Positions 49,815 through 58,341 are shown, numbered from the stretch's first letter. The stretch: DNA of 64,000 bases from Marichromatium bheemlicum (GCF_012276755.1 NZ_JAAXKX010000017.1:18839-82838); one strand, 5' to 3'. Made by a program: numbers and translations. The notes: generated by a model from the sequence alone, not told the origin.

Positions 49815-50264
49815 TTAACGCTCCTCGAATCCGGCGAGCCGGTAGAGGCGTGTGGCCTCGGCTTGGTCCTGCTCTACCCCCAGGCCCTGTTCGTAGAGCA
49901 TCGCCAGGGTGGTCATCGAGCCGATCAGCCCCTGTTCGGCGGCCTTGCCGAACCAGTGCGCCGCCTGGCTGTGGTCCTGCTCGGCGCACTCGCCCTGCAG
50001 GTACATGAAGCCCAGGCCGTGCTGCGCCAGTCCTAGCCCGGCCGTGGCCGCAGCGTGCATATAGCGATAGGCGAGGGCGCTGTTGGCGACCATGCCGAGC
50101 CCGTTCTGCGCCATGATCGCCATCCGGTACTGGGCCTCGGCGTTACCGTCCTCGGCCAGCGGGGCGAGCAGGCTGGTGGCGCGGGTGAATTGGCGTGCCT
50201 CGAAGGCGGCGATGCCGCTGGCCAGATCCATGTCCAGCCCGTGCGTGTCATCTCGATCGCTCAT
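49815..50264 (-). CDS. Sel1-repeat protein
   Basis: The 149-residue protein contains Sel1-like TPR repeats: EAQYRMAIMAQNGLGMVANS, LAQHGLGFMYLQGECAEQDH and SMTTLAMLYEQGLGVEQDQA. Such repeats mediate protein contacts. No signal peptide is seen, so it is probably cytosolic. The ATG at 50264 is chosen as the start of a normal leader (MSDRDDTHGLDMDL); the longer frame is not needed. The partner is unknown. Confidence 0.75.
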   Translation of the reverse strand: MSDRDDTHGLDMDLASGIAAFEARQFTRATSLLAPLAEDGNAEAQYRMAIMAQNGLGMVANSALAYRYMHAAATAGLGLAQHGLGFMYLQGECAEQDHSQAAHWFGKAAEQGLIGSMTTLAMLYEQGLGVEQDQAEATRLYRLAGFEER

Positions 50265-50381
50265 AACTGAAAGACTCCGTGACAGTCCGAGGTCTCGTCC
50301 CCTGCGGGAGGCCTCGTCGATCAATGCTGACGCAACCCGAGGCGCGGCGCCAGTCAGGGAGACACCGCGATTGCTGGGGTT

Positions 50382-51194
50382 TCAGGTCTCGCTCAGGGGT
50401 AGCTCGACGAATGTGCGCCAATGCTCGAGCAGCACCTGGTCGGCCGCCGCGAGGGCGACACGGGCACCGAGATCGATCGTCTCGAGCGGGGTGGTCTCGC
50501 CCTGGCGATAGAGTTGTGCCGCCACCCCGGCCTCGCGTGCGATCAGCCAGCCGGCGGCGTAGTCCCAGAGTTTCTGGCCGCCGTGCAGATAGAGCTGAAA
50601 GCGCCCACAGGCCAGCCAGCACCATTCCAGCGCCACTGTGCCGAGGTTGCGCTGTGAGCGAAAGCCGCCGGGGCGCAGTAGTGTCGGGATCCGCTCGGGT
50701 GGTAGGCGCTTGAAGTCGACCATGGCGATGCAATCGCCCAGCGTCTGCCCCGGCGTGAAGGGGGCGATCGGCCGCGCGTTGAGGGTCGCGCCACCCCCGC
50801 GTCTTGCGCAGAAGCACTCGTCACGCACCGGATCGAGGACCACGCCAAGTTCTACCCGGCCATTGCGCACGAGCGCCAGCGAGATGGCGAAACCGGGGAA
50901 GCCGCAGGCGTAGTTGCCGGTGCCGTCGATGGGGTCGAGCACCCAGACCCCTTGCGAGGACTGACTGAGGCGTTGCTGTTGGGTGGCCTCGGTCATCTCC
51001 TCACCGAGGAGCGCGATGTCCGGATAGGCCGCCGCCAACGCCTTGGTCAGGCGTTGCTGGACGGCGAGATCGGCGCTGGTCACCAGACTGCCGTCACCCT
51101 TGGTGTCGGCCTCGATTCGTCCCCAACGGGGCAGGATCTCGGTACGGGCGACCTCGCGCAGCAATGCGCTCAGTCGTATCGGATCGGGACTCAT
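50382..51194 (-). CDS. Inositol monophosphatase family enzyme
   Basis: The 270-residue protein has the metal-site motifs of the family: LLGEEMTEAT, WVLDPIDGTGNYACGFPGFA and LWDYAAGWLIAREAG. Members dephosphorylate inositol phosphates, fructose-1,6-bisphosphate, PAP or related small phosphates under Mg2+. The exact substrate cannot be told. It is not the standard SuhB, whose C-terminal sequence differs. It is divergent from the mannose-1-phosphate guanylyltransferase gene. Confidence 0.85.
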   Translation of the reverse strand: MSPDPIRLSALLREVARTEILPRWGRIEADTKGDGSLVTSADLAVQQRLTKALAAAYPDIALLGEEMTEATQQQRLSQSSQGVWVLDPIDGTGNYACGFPGFAISLALVRNGRVELGVVLDPVRDECFCARRGGGATLNARPIAPFTPGQTLGDCIAMVDFKRLPPERIPTLLRPGGFRSQRNLGTVALEWCWLACGRFQLYLHGGQKLWDYAAGWLIAREAGVAAQLYRQGETTPLETIDLGARVALAAADQVLLEHWRTFVELPLSET

Positions 51195-51268
51195 GCGGCC
51201 TCCTTCTCCTGCATCAGTTTGACCTGCTCAACGACGGATTGCTTTAATGCGGCAATCGCCTCACTGCC

Positions 51269-52771
51269 ATGGAATTCGGTACTCATTCGATGTTGCTGCA
51301 ACCCGTCATCCTGTCCGGAGGCTCCGGGACCCGGCTCTGGCCGCTGTCGCGTGAGGCCTATCCCAAGCAGTTCCTGCCGCTCACCGGTGAGCACACCATG
51401 CTCCAGGAGACGGTGCGCCGTCTCGACGGACTCGAGCGCGAGCACCCCCGCCAGGGGGCAGGGCTGGTCGATCCCATCGTCGTCTGCAACGAGGCGCACC
51501 GCTTCCTGGTCGCCGAGCAGATGCGCGCGCTGGGGCGGCGTGCCGCAGCGATCGTGCTCGAACCCGAGGGCCGCAACACCGCCCCGGCGTTGACCTTGGC
51601 GGCGCAGGTCGCCACCGCCGAGGGCGCCGACCCGGTGCTCTTGGTGATGCCCGCCGACCATACCATCGCCGACGAGGCCGGCTTCCGTGCCGCGGTCTCC
51701 GACGCCTTCGCGCTAGCGAGCGCCGGCGCCGTGGTCACCTTCGGCATCGTCCCCGGGAAGCCCGAGACCGGGTATGGCTACATCCGGCGCGGTCAACCCT
51801 ACCATGGTGACGGGCTCGAGGGGGCGGCCTACCGGCTCGAGGCCTTCGTCGAGAAGCCCGATGCGGCCACCGCCGAGTCCTATCTGGCCTCTGGCGACTA
51901 CCTCTGGAACAGCGGCATCTTCGTGCTTCGCGCCTCGCACTGGCTGGCGCTGATCGAGCGTTTTCGACCCGACATCGCCGCGGCGGTGATCCGTGCCTGC
52001 GCGGCGGTGAGCGATGACGGCGACTTCCAGCGCGTCGACCCGGCGTTGTTCGCCGCCTGCCCGAGCGACTCGATCGACTACGCGGTGATGGAGCACCTCA
52101 CCGCCGCGGGCGAGTCGGTGCCGGCGGTGGTGCTGCCGCTCGATGTCGGCTGGTCGGATGTCGGTGCCTGGTCGGCGCTGTGGGAGGTGCGCGAGCACGA
52201 TGCCGAGGGCAATGTGTGCGACGGCGATACCTTCGTGCACGAGGCCGCCGACAACCTGCTGATCGCCCAGCACCGTATGCTCGCGGCCATCGGCGTCAAC
52301 GACCTGATCGTGGTCGAGACCCCAGACGCGGTGCTGGTCGCCGACAAGGCGCACGCCCAGGACGTCAAGGCGGTGACCGAGTCGCTGCGCCGCGCCCAGC
52401 GCAACGAGTACCGTCATCACCAGCGGGTGCATCGCCCTTGGGGCGCTTACGAATCGATCGACCAGGGGGCGCGCTATCAGGTCAAGCGGCTGACGGTGAA
52501 GCCGGGCGAATCGCTTTCGCTGCAGATGCACCATCATCGCGCCGAGCACTGGATCGTGGTCTCCGGTACCGCACGGGTCAGTCGCGGGGAGGAGACCTTC
52601 CTGCTCACCGAGAACCAGTCGACCTATATCCCCGTCGGCACCCGTCACCGCCTCGAGAACCCCGGCACCATCCCGTTGGAGCTGATCGAGGTGCAGTCCG
52701 GCAGCTATCTCGGCGAGGACGACATCGTCCGCTACGAGGACCGCTATAACCGCGACGCCAGCGACTGCTGA
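51269..52771 (+). CDS. Mannose-1-phosphate guanylyltransferase / mannose-6-phosphate isomerase
   Basis: The 500-residue bifunctional protein is of the ManC/AlgA/XanB type. The N-terminal nucleotidyltransferase has VILSGGSGTRLWPLSREAYP, FVEKPDAATAESYLASG and NSGIFVL. The C-terminal cupin isomerase has VHRPWGAYESIDQGARYQVK, LQMHHHRAEHWIVVSGTA and YIPVGTRHRLENPG. It makes GDP-mannose for exopolysaccharide, LPS or glycosylation. A second start at 51290 (MLLQPVILSGG) fits many relatives better, and no clear ribosome site decides between them. Confidence 0.92.
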   Translation: MEFGTHSMLLQPVILSGGSGTRLWPLSREAYPKQFLPLTGEHTMLQETVRRLDGLEREHPRQGAGLVDPIVVCNEAHRFLVAEQMRALGRRAAAIVLEPEGRNTAPALTLAAQVATAEGADPVLLVMPADHTIADEAGFRAAVSDAFALASAGAVVTFGIVPGKPETGYGYIRRGQPYHGDGLEGAAYRLEAFVEKPDAATAESYLASGDYLWNSGIFVLRASHWLALIERFRPDIAAAVIRACAAVSDDGDFQRVDPALFAACPSDSIDYAVMEHLTAAGESVPAVVLPLDVGWSDVGAWSALWEVREHDAEGNVCDGDTFVHEAADNLLIAQHRMLAAIGVNDLIVVETPDAVLVADKAHAQDVKAVTESLRRAQRNEYRHHQRVHRPWGAYESIDQGARYQVKRLTVKPGESLSLQMHHHRAEHWIVVSGTARVSRGEETFLLTENQSTYIPVGTRHRLENPGTIPLELIEVQSGSYLGEDDIVRYEDRYNRDASDC

Positions 52772-53136
52772 ATCCAGTGGGTCGGTCTGCAGGCGCCAGC
52801 AACCCGGCGGCTGTCGGCCCAGACGAGGGTGAGGCCGGCAGCGCTCGGGCAGTGTAGCGCCCGGGCATGCCTCCATTGGCCGCCCTGGCCGTTTACCGAG
52901 TGGAGGGCTAGGGCGTAGGGGGCAGCGTCGATCGGTCTCGTGAGCTGGACGAGGTGTGGTGCGTCCGGGCGCGTTGACGGTGATCGGTCGCGGCGAGGGG
53001 CAGGCGGGTGCGCGAATCCGCGTCCCATGGTTTCGCTCCTCGATACATGCTGCTGCGTGCGTCTGGCGCCCTGCGAATCCACAGGTGATCGAGCTCGGGG
53101 AGCGGGCGTGTCGCGTGCCCCGGAGCCACAACGAGA
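52772..53136. other. Spacer after the guanylyltransferase gene
   Basis: No gene, repeat copy or clear promoter is seen in this stretch. Frames that cross it have no recognisable features. Confidence 0.5.
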
Positions 53137-53168
53137 AAAGCCGCGGACACCGAGGTGTCTCGCGGCTT
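53137..53168 (-). terminator. Terminator of tRNA-Met
   Basis: AAGCCGCG and CGCGGCTT enclose an inner GACACC/GGTGTC stem with one bulged base. On the minus strand it ends in CTTTTC. It lies about 30 bases beyond the tRNA 3' end. Confidence 0.7.
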
Positions 53169-53196
53169 GACTGGGGTCGCTTTTGTACCCTGAAGA

Positions 53197-53273
53197 TGGT
53201 GGCTACGCCCTGACTCGAACAGGGGACCCTCGCATTATGAGTGCGATGCTCTAACCAACTGAGCTACGTAGCC
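53197..53273 (-). tRNA. tRNA-Met (anticodon CAU), elongator type
   Basis: On the minus strand it begins GGCTACGTAGCTCAGTTGGT, has anticodon loop CTCATAA, T arm with GTTCGAGTC, and ends GTAGCCACCA with an encoded CCA. It closely follows the E. coli elongator tRNA-Met; the first pair G-C rules out an initiator tRNA. Length is 77 bases. Confidence 0.96.
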
Positions 53274-53287
53274 TCAAGAGACCGAGA

Positions 53288-53316
53288 ATATTACAGACCT
53301 CGGTCCCGGGTGTCAA
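53288..53316 (-). promoter_or_regulatory. Consensus promoter of tRNA-Met
   Basis: On the minus strand TTGACA (53311-53316) and TAATAT (53288-53293) are separated by exactly 17 bases. Transcription would start about 8 bases before the tRNA 5' end. It lies just after the ychF stop, and overlaps a GACCGAG/CTCGGTC inverted repeat (53280-53305). Confidence 0.85.
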
Positions 53317-53324
53317 CCCCTGTT

Positions 53325-54416
53325 TCAGACGTTGAAACGGAAGTGGATGATGTCGCCGTCCTTGACCACGTACTCCTTGCCCTCGGAGCGCAGTTTGCCG
53401 GCCTCCTTGGCGCCCTGCTCACCGTTGCAAGCGACGAAGTCCTCGTAGCCGATCACCTCGGCGCGGATGAAGCCGCGCTCGAAGTCGGTGTGGATCACCC
53501 CGGCGGCCTGTGGCGCCTTGGCACCGGCGGGGATGGTCCAGGCACGGGTCTCCTTGGGGCCGGAGGTGAAGTAGGTCTCGAGCCCCAGCAGCTGGTAGCC
53601 GGCGCGCACCACGCGGTTGAGCCCGGGCTCGTCGAGCCCTAGCTCGGCGAGGAACTCGTCGCGTTCGGCATCCTCCAGCTCGACCACCTCGGCCTCGATC
53701 GCGGCGCAGACTGCGACCAGCTCGGCGCCCTCGGCGGCGGCCAGGCCGCGCACCGCATCGAGCATGGGGTTGGACGCGAAGCCATCCTCGGCGACGTTGG
53801 CGATGTACATGGTGGGCTTGGCGGTGAGCAGGAAGAGGTCGCGCAGCTCCAGCTGTTCGTCCTCGTCGAGTCCCATCGTGCGCACCGGCGCGCCACCGTC
53901 GAGCTGCTCGCGCACGCGCTCGAGCAGCGCCTTGCGCGCGAGCACCTTCTTGTCGCCGGTCTTGGCCATGCGCTGCGCGCGGTCGAGCGCACGCTCGACC
54001 GATTCGAGGTCGGCGAGCGCCAGTTCGGTGTTGATGACCTCAATGTCGCGCAGCGGGTCGACGCCACCGGCGACGTGCACCACATCGTCATCGACGAAGC
54101 AGCGCACCACGTGGGCGATGGCGTCGGTCTCGCGGATATTGGCGAGGAACTTGTTCCCCAGCCCCTCGCCCTTGGAGGCGCCGGCCACCAGACCGGCGAT
54201 GTCGACGAACTGCATGGTGGTCGGCAGCACCCGCTCGGGCTTGGTGATGCCGGCGATCACGTCGAGCCGGGGGTCGGGCAGTGGCACCACGCCGACGTTG
54301 GGGTCGATGGTGCAGAAGGGATAGTTCTCGGCCGCGATCGACGCCTTGGTCAGGGCCTTGAAGAGGGTCGACTTACCGACGTTGGGCAGGCCGACGATAC
54401 CGCATTTGAATCCCAT
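53325..54416 (-). CDS. ychF: Ribosome-binding ATPase YchF
   Basis: The 363-residue Obg-family P-loop protein has G1 [19 protein letters not shown]. The Switch II region is [20 protein letters not shown]. The usual G4 motif is replaced by the YchF type (YIANVAEDG), which makes it prefer ATP. It ends with a TGS-like domain finishing [12 protein letters not shown]. It associates with ribosomes and affects stress responses. In many relatives pth lies next to it; here the prophage remnant does. Confidence 0.96.
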   Translation of the reverse strand: MGFKCGIVGLPNVGKSTLFKALTKASIAAENYPFCTIDPNVGVVPLPDPRLDVIAGITKPERVLPTTMQFVDIAGLVAGASKGEGLGNKFLANIRETDAIAHVVRCFVDDDVVHVAGGVDPLRDIEVINTELALADLESVERALDRAQRMAKTGDKKVLARKALLERVREQLDGGAPVRTMGLDEDEQLELRDLFLLTAKPTMYIANVAEDGFASNPMLDAVRGLAAAEGAELVAVCAAIEAEVVELEDAERDEFLAELGLDEPGLNRVVRAGYQLLGLETYFTSGPKETRAWTIPAGAKAPQAAGVIHTDFERGFIRAEVIGYEDFVACNGEQGAKEAGKLRSEGKEYVVKDGDIIHFRFNV

Positions 54417-54810
54417 GACGAGGTCCCGCTAGAAAACCAACCATTTTACAGTAGCCCGCAGTATCGAAGCCAGCCACGCTGCCGAGAGAATGGGTGCCAA
54501 ACCGCGAGGGTGTGACGGGGGGATATTGCGCGAGCCACGGGTTCGCCAGAGGGCATGGCCATTTAACGGCACCGGGAATCCTGTACGACCTATGGACTCG
54601 TGCCATCAAGGCCGGTGTGTCTCCAGCGACGCGAATCAGCTGCCAGCGACCTGCCGCGCACCTCTTGCCTCACGAGCGGTGGTCGGCCAGTAAGGGGCTG
54701 TCAGGTCTGGGATCAAGGCCTCTACGCATGATGATGCGTACGCGTGTGAGTCCGGTGCGGTCGGTTTCATGCTATAGCGGAACCAGAGGGGCGATGCCGT
54801 GCCAGAACCC
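54417..54810. other. Spacer between ychF and the prophage-like region
   Basis: No gene is supported. A short palindrome TACGCATGATGATGCGTA lies at about 54723-54741. The left end of the prophage-like region is probably here, but no attachment repeat could be found by eye. Confidence 0.4.
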
Positions 54811-55095
54811 TCAGGGGCGCTGGTGCCGCCGGGGTCTCCGGCGTCCGTGCTGGCAGCGCGGACAGCTCTCGCCGTCGCGCTGCCAGGGCAGATACTCGAA
54901 GACTCGGCCGCAACGTCTGCACACTGCGGCAAGGACGCCGTCCCCGAGTGCGTAGAGACGATGTGCGTCAGCGTGAAGCACGCCTCTCCGGGCGTATGGG
55001 AACTGTGCCAGCAAGGCCTGCTCGGTGTCGACGTCGTCGAGTAGGTCACACAGCAGGTCAGCGGGCACGAGCTCGGGTGGGGATATCTTTGGCAT
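54811..55095 (-). CDS. Small zinc-ribbon protein under the leftward prophage promoter
   Basis: The 94-residue protein has a short acidic N-terminal half. The C-terminal zinc ribbon has cysteines at 59, 62, 78 and 81 (CRRCGRVFEYLPW then CPRC) and a very basic tail (RRRPRRHQRP). That suggests nucleic-acid binding. It is not a family I can name. Its ATG lies about 40 bases from the -10 box of a good leftward promoter covered by repressor-type operators. In lambda-like phages that position holds early or accessory genes. The start lacks a clear ribosome site. Confidence 0.55.
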   Translation of the reverse strand: MPKISPPELVPADLLCDLLDDVDTEQALLAQFPYARRGVLHADAHRLYALGDGVLAAVCRRCGRVFEYLPWQRDGESCPRCQHGRRRPRRHQRP

Positions 55096-55136
55096 TGGCG
55101 GTGGTTGACGGGGCGATCGTGATGAGGATTGACTGA

Positions 55137-55164
55137 AGTAAAGCTGGCTTTACTTTTATGTCAA
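55137..55164 (-). promoter_or_regulatory. Leftward prophage promoter (PL-like)
   Basis: On the minus strand TTGACA (55159-55164) and TTTACT (55137-55142) are 16 bases apart. Both boxes are overlapped by operators, OL1 at 55138-55153 and OL2 at 55160-55175. It would drive the zinc-ribbon gene. Confidence 0.7.
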
Positions 55165-55175
55165 GCCTGCTTGAT
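55138..55175. promoter_or_regulatory. Left operator cluster (two sites)
   Basis: OL1 is GTAAAGCTGGCTTTAC (55138-55153, perfect 6-bp arms, extended to 8 by AA/TT). OL2 is GTCAAGCCTGCTTGAT (55160-55175). Both fit GT(C/A)AAG-N4-CTT(G/T)AC, and their centres are 22 bases apart. The same consensus recurs on the other side of the repressor gene. Confidence 0.75.
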
Positions 55176-55280
55176 GCATTCCCGGTGTCCGTCATTCTAT
55201 TCGGTCCCCTGCCGGTTCGAGGGCTTGGCGCCGCACGCACCCAGTCGGGGTGTGTCCCGGCTCCCCGGCTCAAGTGTTTC

Positions 55281-56012
55281 TCACACCTCACCAGCGCGCC
55301 ATACTACCCGACCGATCACATGTACCAGCCCGTTTAGGTGCTCCGGTGGCACGATTTCGTCGGGGTAACGGGCGCTGTTGTCCGAGCGCAGGATCAGGGC
55401 ATCGTCATAGCGGCGGAAGAGCCGCTTGACGCGGAGTTCCTGGCCGTAGCGGATGGCGTAGACCTGTCCGTCGCGGATCTCCTCGCAGGCGACCCCGGTA
55501 TCGATCAGCAAGACGTCGCCCTCGCGGATGCCCGGTTCCATGCTGTCGCCCTTGGCGTAGACCACGACCGCGTTGCCTGGGCGGATCCCGGTCTGGCGGG
55601 CCCAGTCGGAGGTGAAGGCTAGCGGTGGCGCCTCTTCTTCCTCGAACATCAGGGTGCCGTTGCCGGCCGAAAAGGCGACGCGGCGCCGCGGGATCAGTAC
55701 GTACTGTCCCTCGGGCAGCTCGGCGGGATCATCCCAGAGCAGGATGGGGTGGAGTTGTAGCGATCTGGCCGAGACCTGGGGAGAGGGCTCGGCCTCGAAT
55801 AACATTGGCGCCTCGCCGTGCAACAACCAGCGCGGGTTGACGCCCTGACTGGCGCGCAGGGCGTGCAGCGCCTCCCACTGTGGCTCGGTGAGATCACGCT
55901 CCCATTGCGAGACGGCCTGTTTCGACACCCCGGCAAGGGCGCCGAGTGCCTGTTGGGTGAGGCCGAGCGTCTTGCGGAGTTCCTTGACTCGATCTGCGGT
56001 GCTTTGCGCCAT
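55281..56012 (-). CDS. CI-like phage repressor (HTH plus S24 peptidase)
   Basis: The 243-residue protein has an N-terminal XRE HTH (VKELRKTLGLTQQALGALAG, VSKQAVSQWERDLTEP). The C-terminal LexA/CI-type S24 domain has the nucleophile Ser in YAKGDSMEPGIREGDVLLID and Lys in GQELRVKRLFRRYDD. Such repressors hold a prophage silent and cut themselves when RecA is activated by DNA damage. Operators lie on both sides: one just 4 bases before the ATG. No ribosome site is evident, which recalls the leaderless lambda cI message. Confidence 0.92.
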   Translation of the reverse strand: MAQSTADRVKELRKTLGLTQQALGALAGVSKQAVSQWERDLTEPQWEALHALRASQGVNPRWLLHGEAPMLFEAEPSPQVSARSLQLHPILLWDDPAELPEGQYVLIPRRRVAFSAGNGTLMFEEEEAPPLAFTSDWARQTGIRPGNAVVVYAKGDSMEPGIREGDVLLIDTGVACEEIRDGQVYAIRYGQELRVKRLFRRYDDALILRSDNSARYPDEIVPPEHLNGLVHVIGRVVWRAGEV

Positions 56013-56015
56013 GGC

Positions 56016-56075
56016 GTCAAGATTACTTGACTAAAGGTCAAGCGTTGTTGACCTTTTTCGTAAAGCGAACTTTAC
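56016..56075. promoter_or_regulatory. Right operator cluster (three sites)
   Basis: Three 16-bp sites follow one pattern: GTCAAGATTACTTGAC (56016-56031), GTCAAGCGTTGTTGAC (56037-56052) and GTAAAGCGAACTTTAC (56060-56075). Centres are 21 and 23 bases apart, close to two helical turns. This mirrors the lambda OR arrangement between the repressor and the rightward early genes. Confidence 0.8.
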
Positions 56076-56076
56076 T
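56048..56076 (+). promoter_or_regulatory. Rightward prophage promoter (PR-like)
   Basis: TTGACC (56048-56053) and TTTACT (56071-56076) are separated by 17 bases. The second operator covers the -35 box and the third covers the -10 box. It would transcribe the O-like gene and those after it. Confidence 0.72.
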
Positions 56077-56135
56077 TGCGCTATACCGCCCGATGACCGG
56101 GCAAGCCGATGTCGGTCTAAGACCAAGGAGGGAGG

Positions 56136-57038
56136 ATGCCCCGCACGGTATGGAACGATCGTGAGGATGACGCCCTGCACGGCCTGCCGTGGGCCGCCCA
56201 GCTGGTCTATCTGCGTGCGTTACGTCCGTACATGGACTACGCCACAGGAGTCGTCGGGCGCCATCGTGGGATCTCGCTCAAGGGTATCGCCGAGACCCTA
56301 CACGTCGAATACGGTCAAGGACGTCGCGATGCCGGCGACCCCACACGCAAGGCTGTGCGTCATGCCCTGGTGCTGCTCGAGCGGGTCGGGTTGGTGGTTC
56401 GCCTGCCTGCCGATCGGCGGTTGCTGTATCAGCTCCCGCTGGCCGATACGGATCAGTGTGTCCCGAGGAAGCAGGGCCGATCTCGGGCCGATCGTGGGCA
56501 CTCAAGGTCGGGCCGAGGGCGATCACCGCATGCCGCGGCCCTTGCCGCAACACCGGACCCGACTCGGGCAGAGGCGATGTCAGCTAACCGGGGCACCCCT
56601 CCGGGGTCCGTCGATCCGTACTCTTCTCCCCCTGGAGCCCCCCTGCTGGATGACGCCGGAGCAACAGTGGGGGAGGCGCTGGTTGGTCGCGGGACGCGCC
56701 TCTCGCTCGCTGAACTGCCTGCGGCGTGGCGCAACTGGGCCGCACGTGAGAGGCCCGATCTCGATCTCGACCTCACTTGGGCAGTATTCGTCGACTACTG
56801 GCGTGCGCAGCCAGGGCGCCAGGGGGTACGGCTCGACTGGCTACGGACATGGCGTAACTGGGTGCGGCGCGAGCGCCGCCAGCGTGGAGGAGATGAACGT
56901 GGACGACGTCCGACAGGGACTACCGGCGAGCGCCGTGCCGCAGTCGCCGAGACCATCCGTGACAATCTCGCCCGCCATGACTGGACGACCACCAGTCCCT
57001 GGGACGAAACCGGCCCCACGCCACCATGTGGCGACTGA
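56136..57038 (+). CDS. Phage replication protein O-like, with DnaT-type C-terminal domain
   Basis: The 300-residue protein has a winged-helix-like N-terminal half (GLPWAAQLVYLRALRPYMDY, TRKAVRHALVLLERVGLVVR). A long basic, low-complexity linker follows. The C-terminal domain has the DnaT pattern (AWRNWAARERPDLDLDLTWA, VFVDYWRAQPG, WLRTWRNWVRRER). This suits a lambda O-like initiator or helicase loader. AAGGAGGGAGG before the ATG is a strong ribosome site. It is the first gene after the rightward promoter; no cro-like gene comes before it. Confidence 0.72.
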   Translation: MPRTVWNDREDDALHGLPWAAQLVYLRALRPYMDYATGVVGRHRGISLKGIAETLHVEYGQGRRDAGDPTRKAVRHALVLLERVGLVVRLPADRRLLYQLPLADTDQCVPRKQGRSRADRGHSRSGRGRSPHAAALAATPDPTRAEAMSANRGTPPGSVDPYSSPPGAPLLDDAGATVGEALVGRGTRLSLAELPAAWRNWAARERPDLDLDLTWAVFVDYWRAQPGRQGVRLDWLRTWRNWVRRERRQRGGDERGRRPTGTTGERRAAVAETIRDNLARHDWTTTSPWDETGPTPPCGD

Positions 57039-57636
57039 ACCTCGACCATTGCCGAGACAGTGGGTCGATGCCCTATTTGCCACCTTTCTCGCCTGCTGGC
57101 CGAAAGACTGGAGCGATCGCTGTGTCCTTGCTGGTGGGCTTGAACCGCTTGCCGCGCAGTGGAGCGAGGGGCTGGCCGGGCTCGACGGCGAGCAACTTGC
57201 GCGTGGCATCGCCGATGTCCGTGCCCACGACGACTATGCACCTTCGATTGCCAAGTTCCGTCGCGCCTGTCTGGGCAGAGATGGCAATGCCGAGCAGCGA
57301 GCCTTCGTTGCACGATCACGGGCGGTCGCGCCGACGCTTGCTGCCGAGACCTGGGCCGAGCGCCGTGTGCGTCACCGCACGGAGCTGGCACGGCTCAAGG
57401 CGTTGCTGACTGCGTCCGAGACCGCCGCCGCATCACCTCGGGCCGGGGCGCAGGTGTCTCCGGCGGAGTCAGGGTCTGGTTTGCATCGTGTGGACGATAG
57501 GATGACGCGACAGCGCCCGCCGTTACCGCAACATGAGGTGGGCGTTGCAGCGGCCCTCAATGAGGGGGAGATGATCGGGGGCTGTGAGGCGGGGCTACCG
57601 CCGACTTCGCTGGAGTGTGGAGAAGCCGATGACTGA
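56893..57636 (+). CDS. Phage replication protein P-like
   Basis: The region after residue about 45 looks like phage P / replication P proteins: PRQWVDALFATFLACWPKDW, LAAQWSEGLAGLDGEQLARG, DYAPSIAKFRRACLG. These load the host DnaB helicase. The start is uncertain: ATG 56893, GTG 56899 (best spaced from GGAGGAG) and ATG 56977 are in frame. In all cases it overlaps the O-like gene in another frame. Its stop overlaps the next gene, giving an O-P-Mor translational chain. Confidence 0.65.
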   Translation: MNVDDVRQGLPASAVPQSPRPSVTISPAMTGRPPVPGTKPAPRHHVATEPRPLPRQWVDALFATFLACWPKDWSDRCVLAGGLEPLAAQWSEGLAGLDGEQLARGIADVRAHDDYAPSIAKFRRACLGRDGNAEQRAFVARSRAVAPTLAAETWAERRVRHRTELARLKALLTASETAAASPRAGAQVSPAESGSGLHRVDDRMTRQRPPLPQHEVGVAAALNEGEMIGGCEAGLPPTSLECGEADD

Positions 57637-57967
57637 CCAGGAGGTACGTTGGATGGAACTGGCCGATACCTTGGAAGGGCTGGCGTTACAGACGTTGGCC
57701 CCGTTGCTGGAGCGCGAGCAGGCACTGCTCGCCGCCGAGCAGATTGCCATCGGTTTGCTCGAGCGCTATCGGGGTGCGCAACTCTATGTCCACTCTGAGG
57801 CGGCGATCGCACGCCGCCGCCGCGATCGCATGATCGTCGAGCAACACGATGGCACCGTCGCCAGCGCCCGCGCCTTGGCTGCTTGCTACGACATCCACGA
57901 GATGCACGTCTATCGTATCGTCGCCCGTGCCCAGGGGCGTGAGCGCGCCGATCGCCGGCGGCGATGA
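57629..57967 (+). CDS. Mor-family transcription activator
   Basis: The 112-residue protein matches the Mu Mor/C family. It has a dimerisation part (AEQIAIGLLERYRGAQLYV) and a C-terminal HTH (IARRRRDRMIVEQHDGTVAS, LAACYDIHEMHVYRIVARAQ). In Mu, Mor turns on middle transcription and C the late genes. GGAGAAG precedes the ATG at 57629, and the gene overlaps the P-like gene by 8 bases. Finding it after lambda-like O and P genes marks a chimeric phage. Confidence 0.8.
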   Translation: MTDQEVRWMELADTLEGLALQTLAPLLEREQALLAAEQIAIGLLERYRGAQLYVHSEAAIARRRRDRMIVEQHDGTVASARALAACYDIHEMHVYRIVARAQGRERADRRRR

Positions 57968-58128
57968 TCAGGGAATCAGGCGCCACCCGCCAGTGGGTGC
58001 GGGCCGGTGGCGGTGGCAGTTGATCGCGGGTGGTGAGCCGCTGGCGACCCGCTAACCTGTCTCCACTGACGCCGGTGGGGTGGGGCGGCGATGCTGGGGG
58101 TATGTGGACAAACGCGTGGAGCCCGAAG

Positions 58129-58341
58129 ATGGATCGACCGACCTCTGCCAAACCGTGGTGGCGCTCGCGTGCCGTGATCGGCGTCCTGGTGGTGGTGCTC
58201 GCGCAGATCGCGAGCGCCGCCGGGATTGCGCTCGACACTACGGCGCTCACCGATGCCCTGGTCGCCCTGGCGAGTCTCGGCGGCGCCGGCATGGCGCTCT
58301 GGGGGCGGGTGCGTGCGCGCGTGCCGTTGCGGTGGCGTTGA
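58129..58341 (+). CDS. Phage holin-like small membrane protein
   Basis: The 70-residue protein has two hydrophobic segments (SRAVIGVLVVVLAQIASAAG and ALTDALVALASLGGAGMALW) and a basic end. This form and its position before an endolysin gene fit a holin of a type frequent in proteobacterial prophages. GGAG lies before the ATG at 58129; an ATG at 58102 is also possible. The stop overlaps the endolysin start (TGATG). Confidence 0.65.
   Translation: MDRPTSAKPWWRSRAVIGVLVVVLAQIASAAGIALDTTALTDALVALASLGGAGMALWGRVRARVPLRWR

Noticed and set aside
53197..53273. tRNA-Met as the prophage attachment site
   Set aside because: tRNA-Met and ychF are intact and lie between it and the phage genes. No copy of the tRNA 3' end was found at the right side, and no integrase is present.
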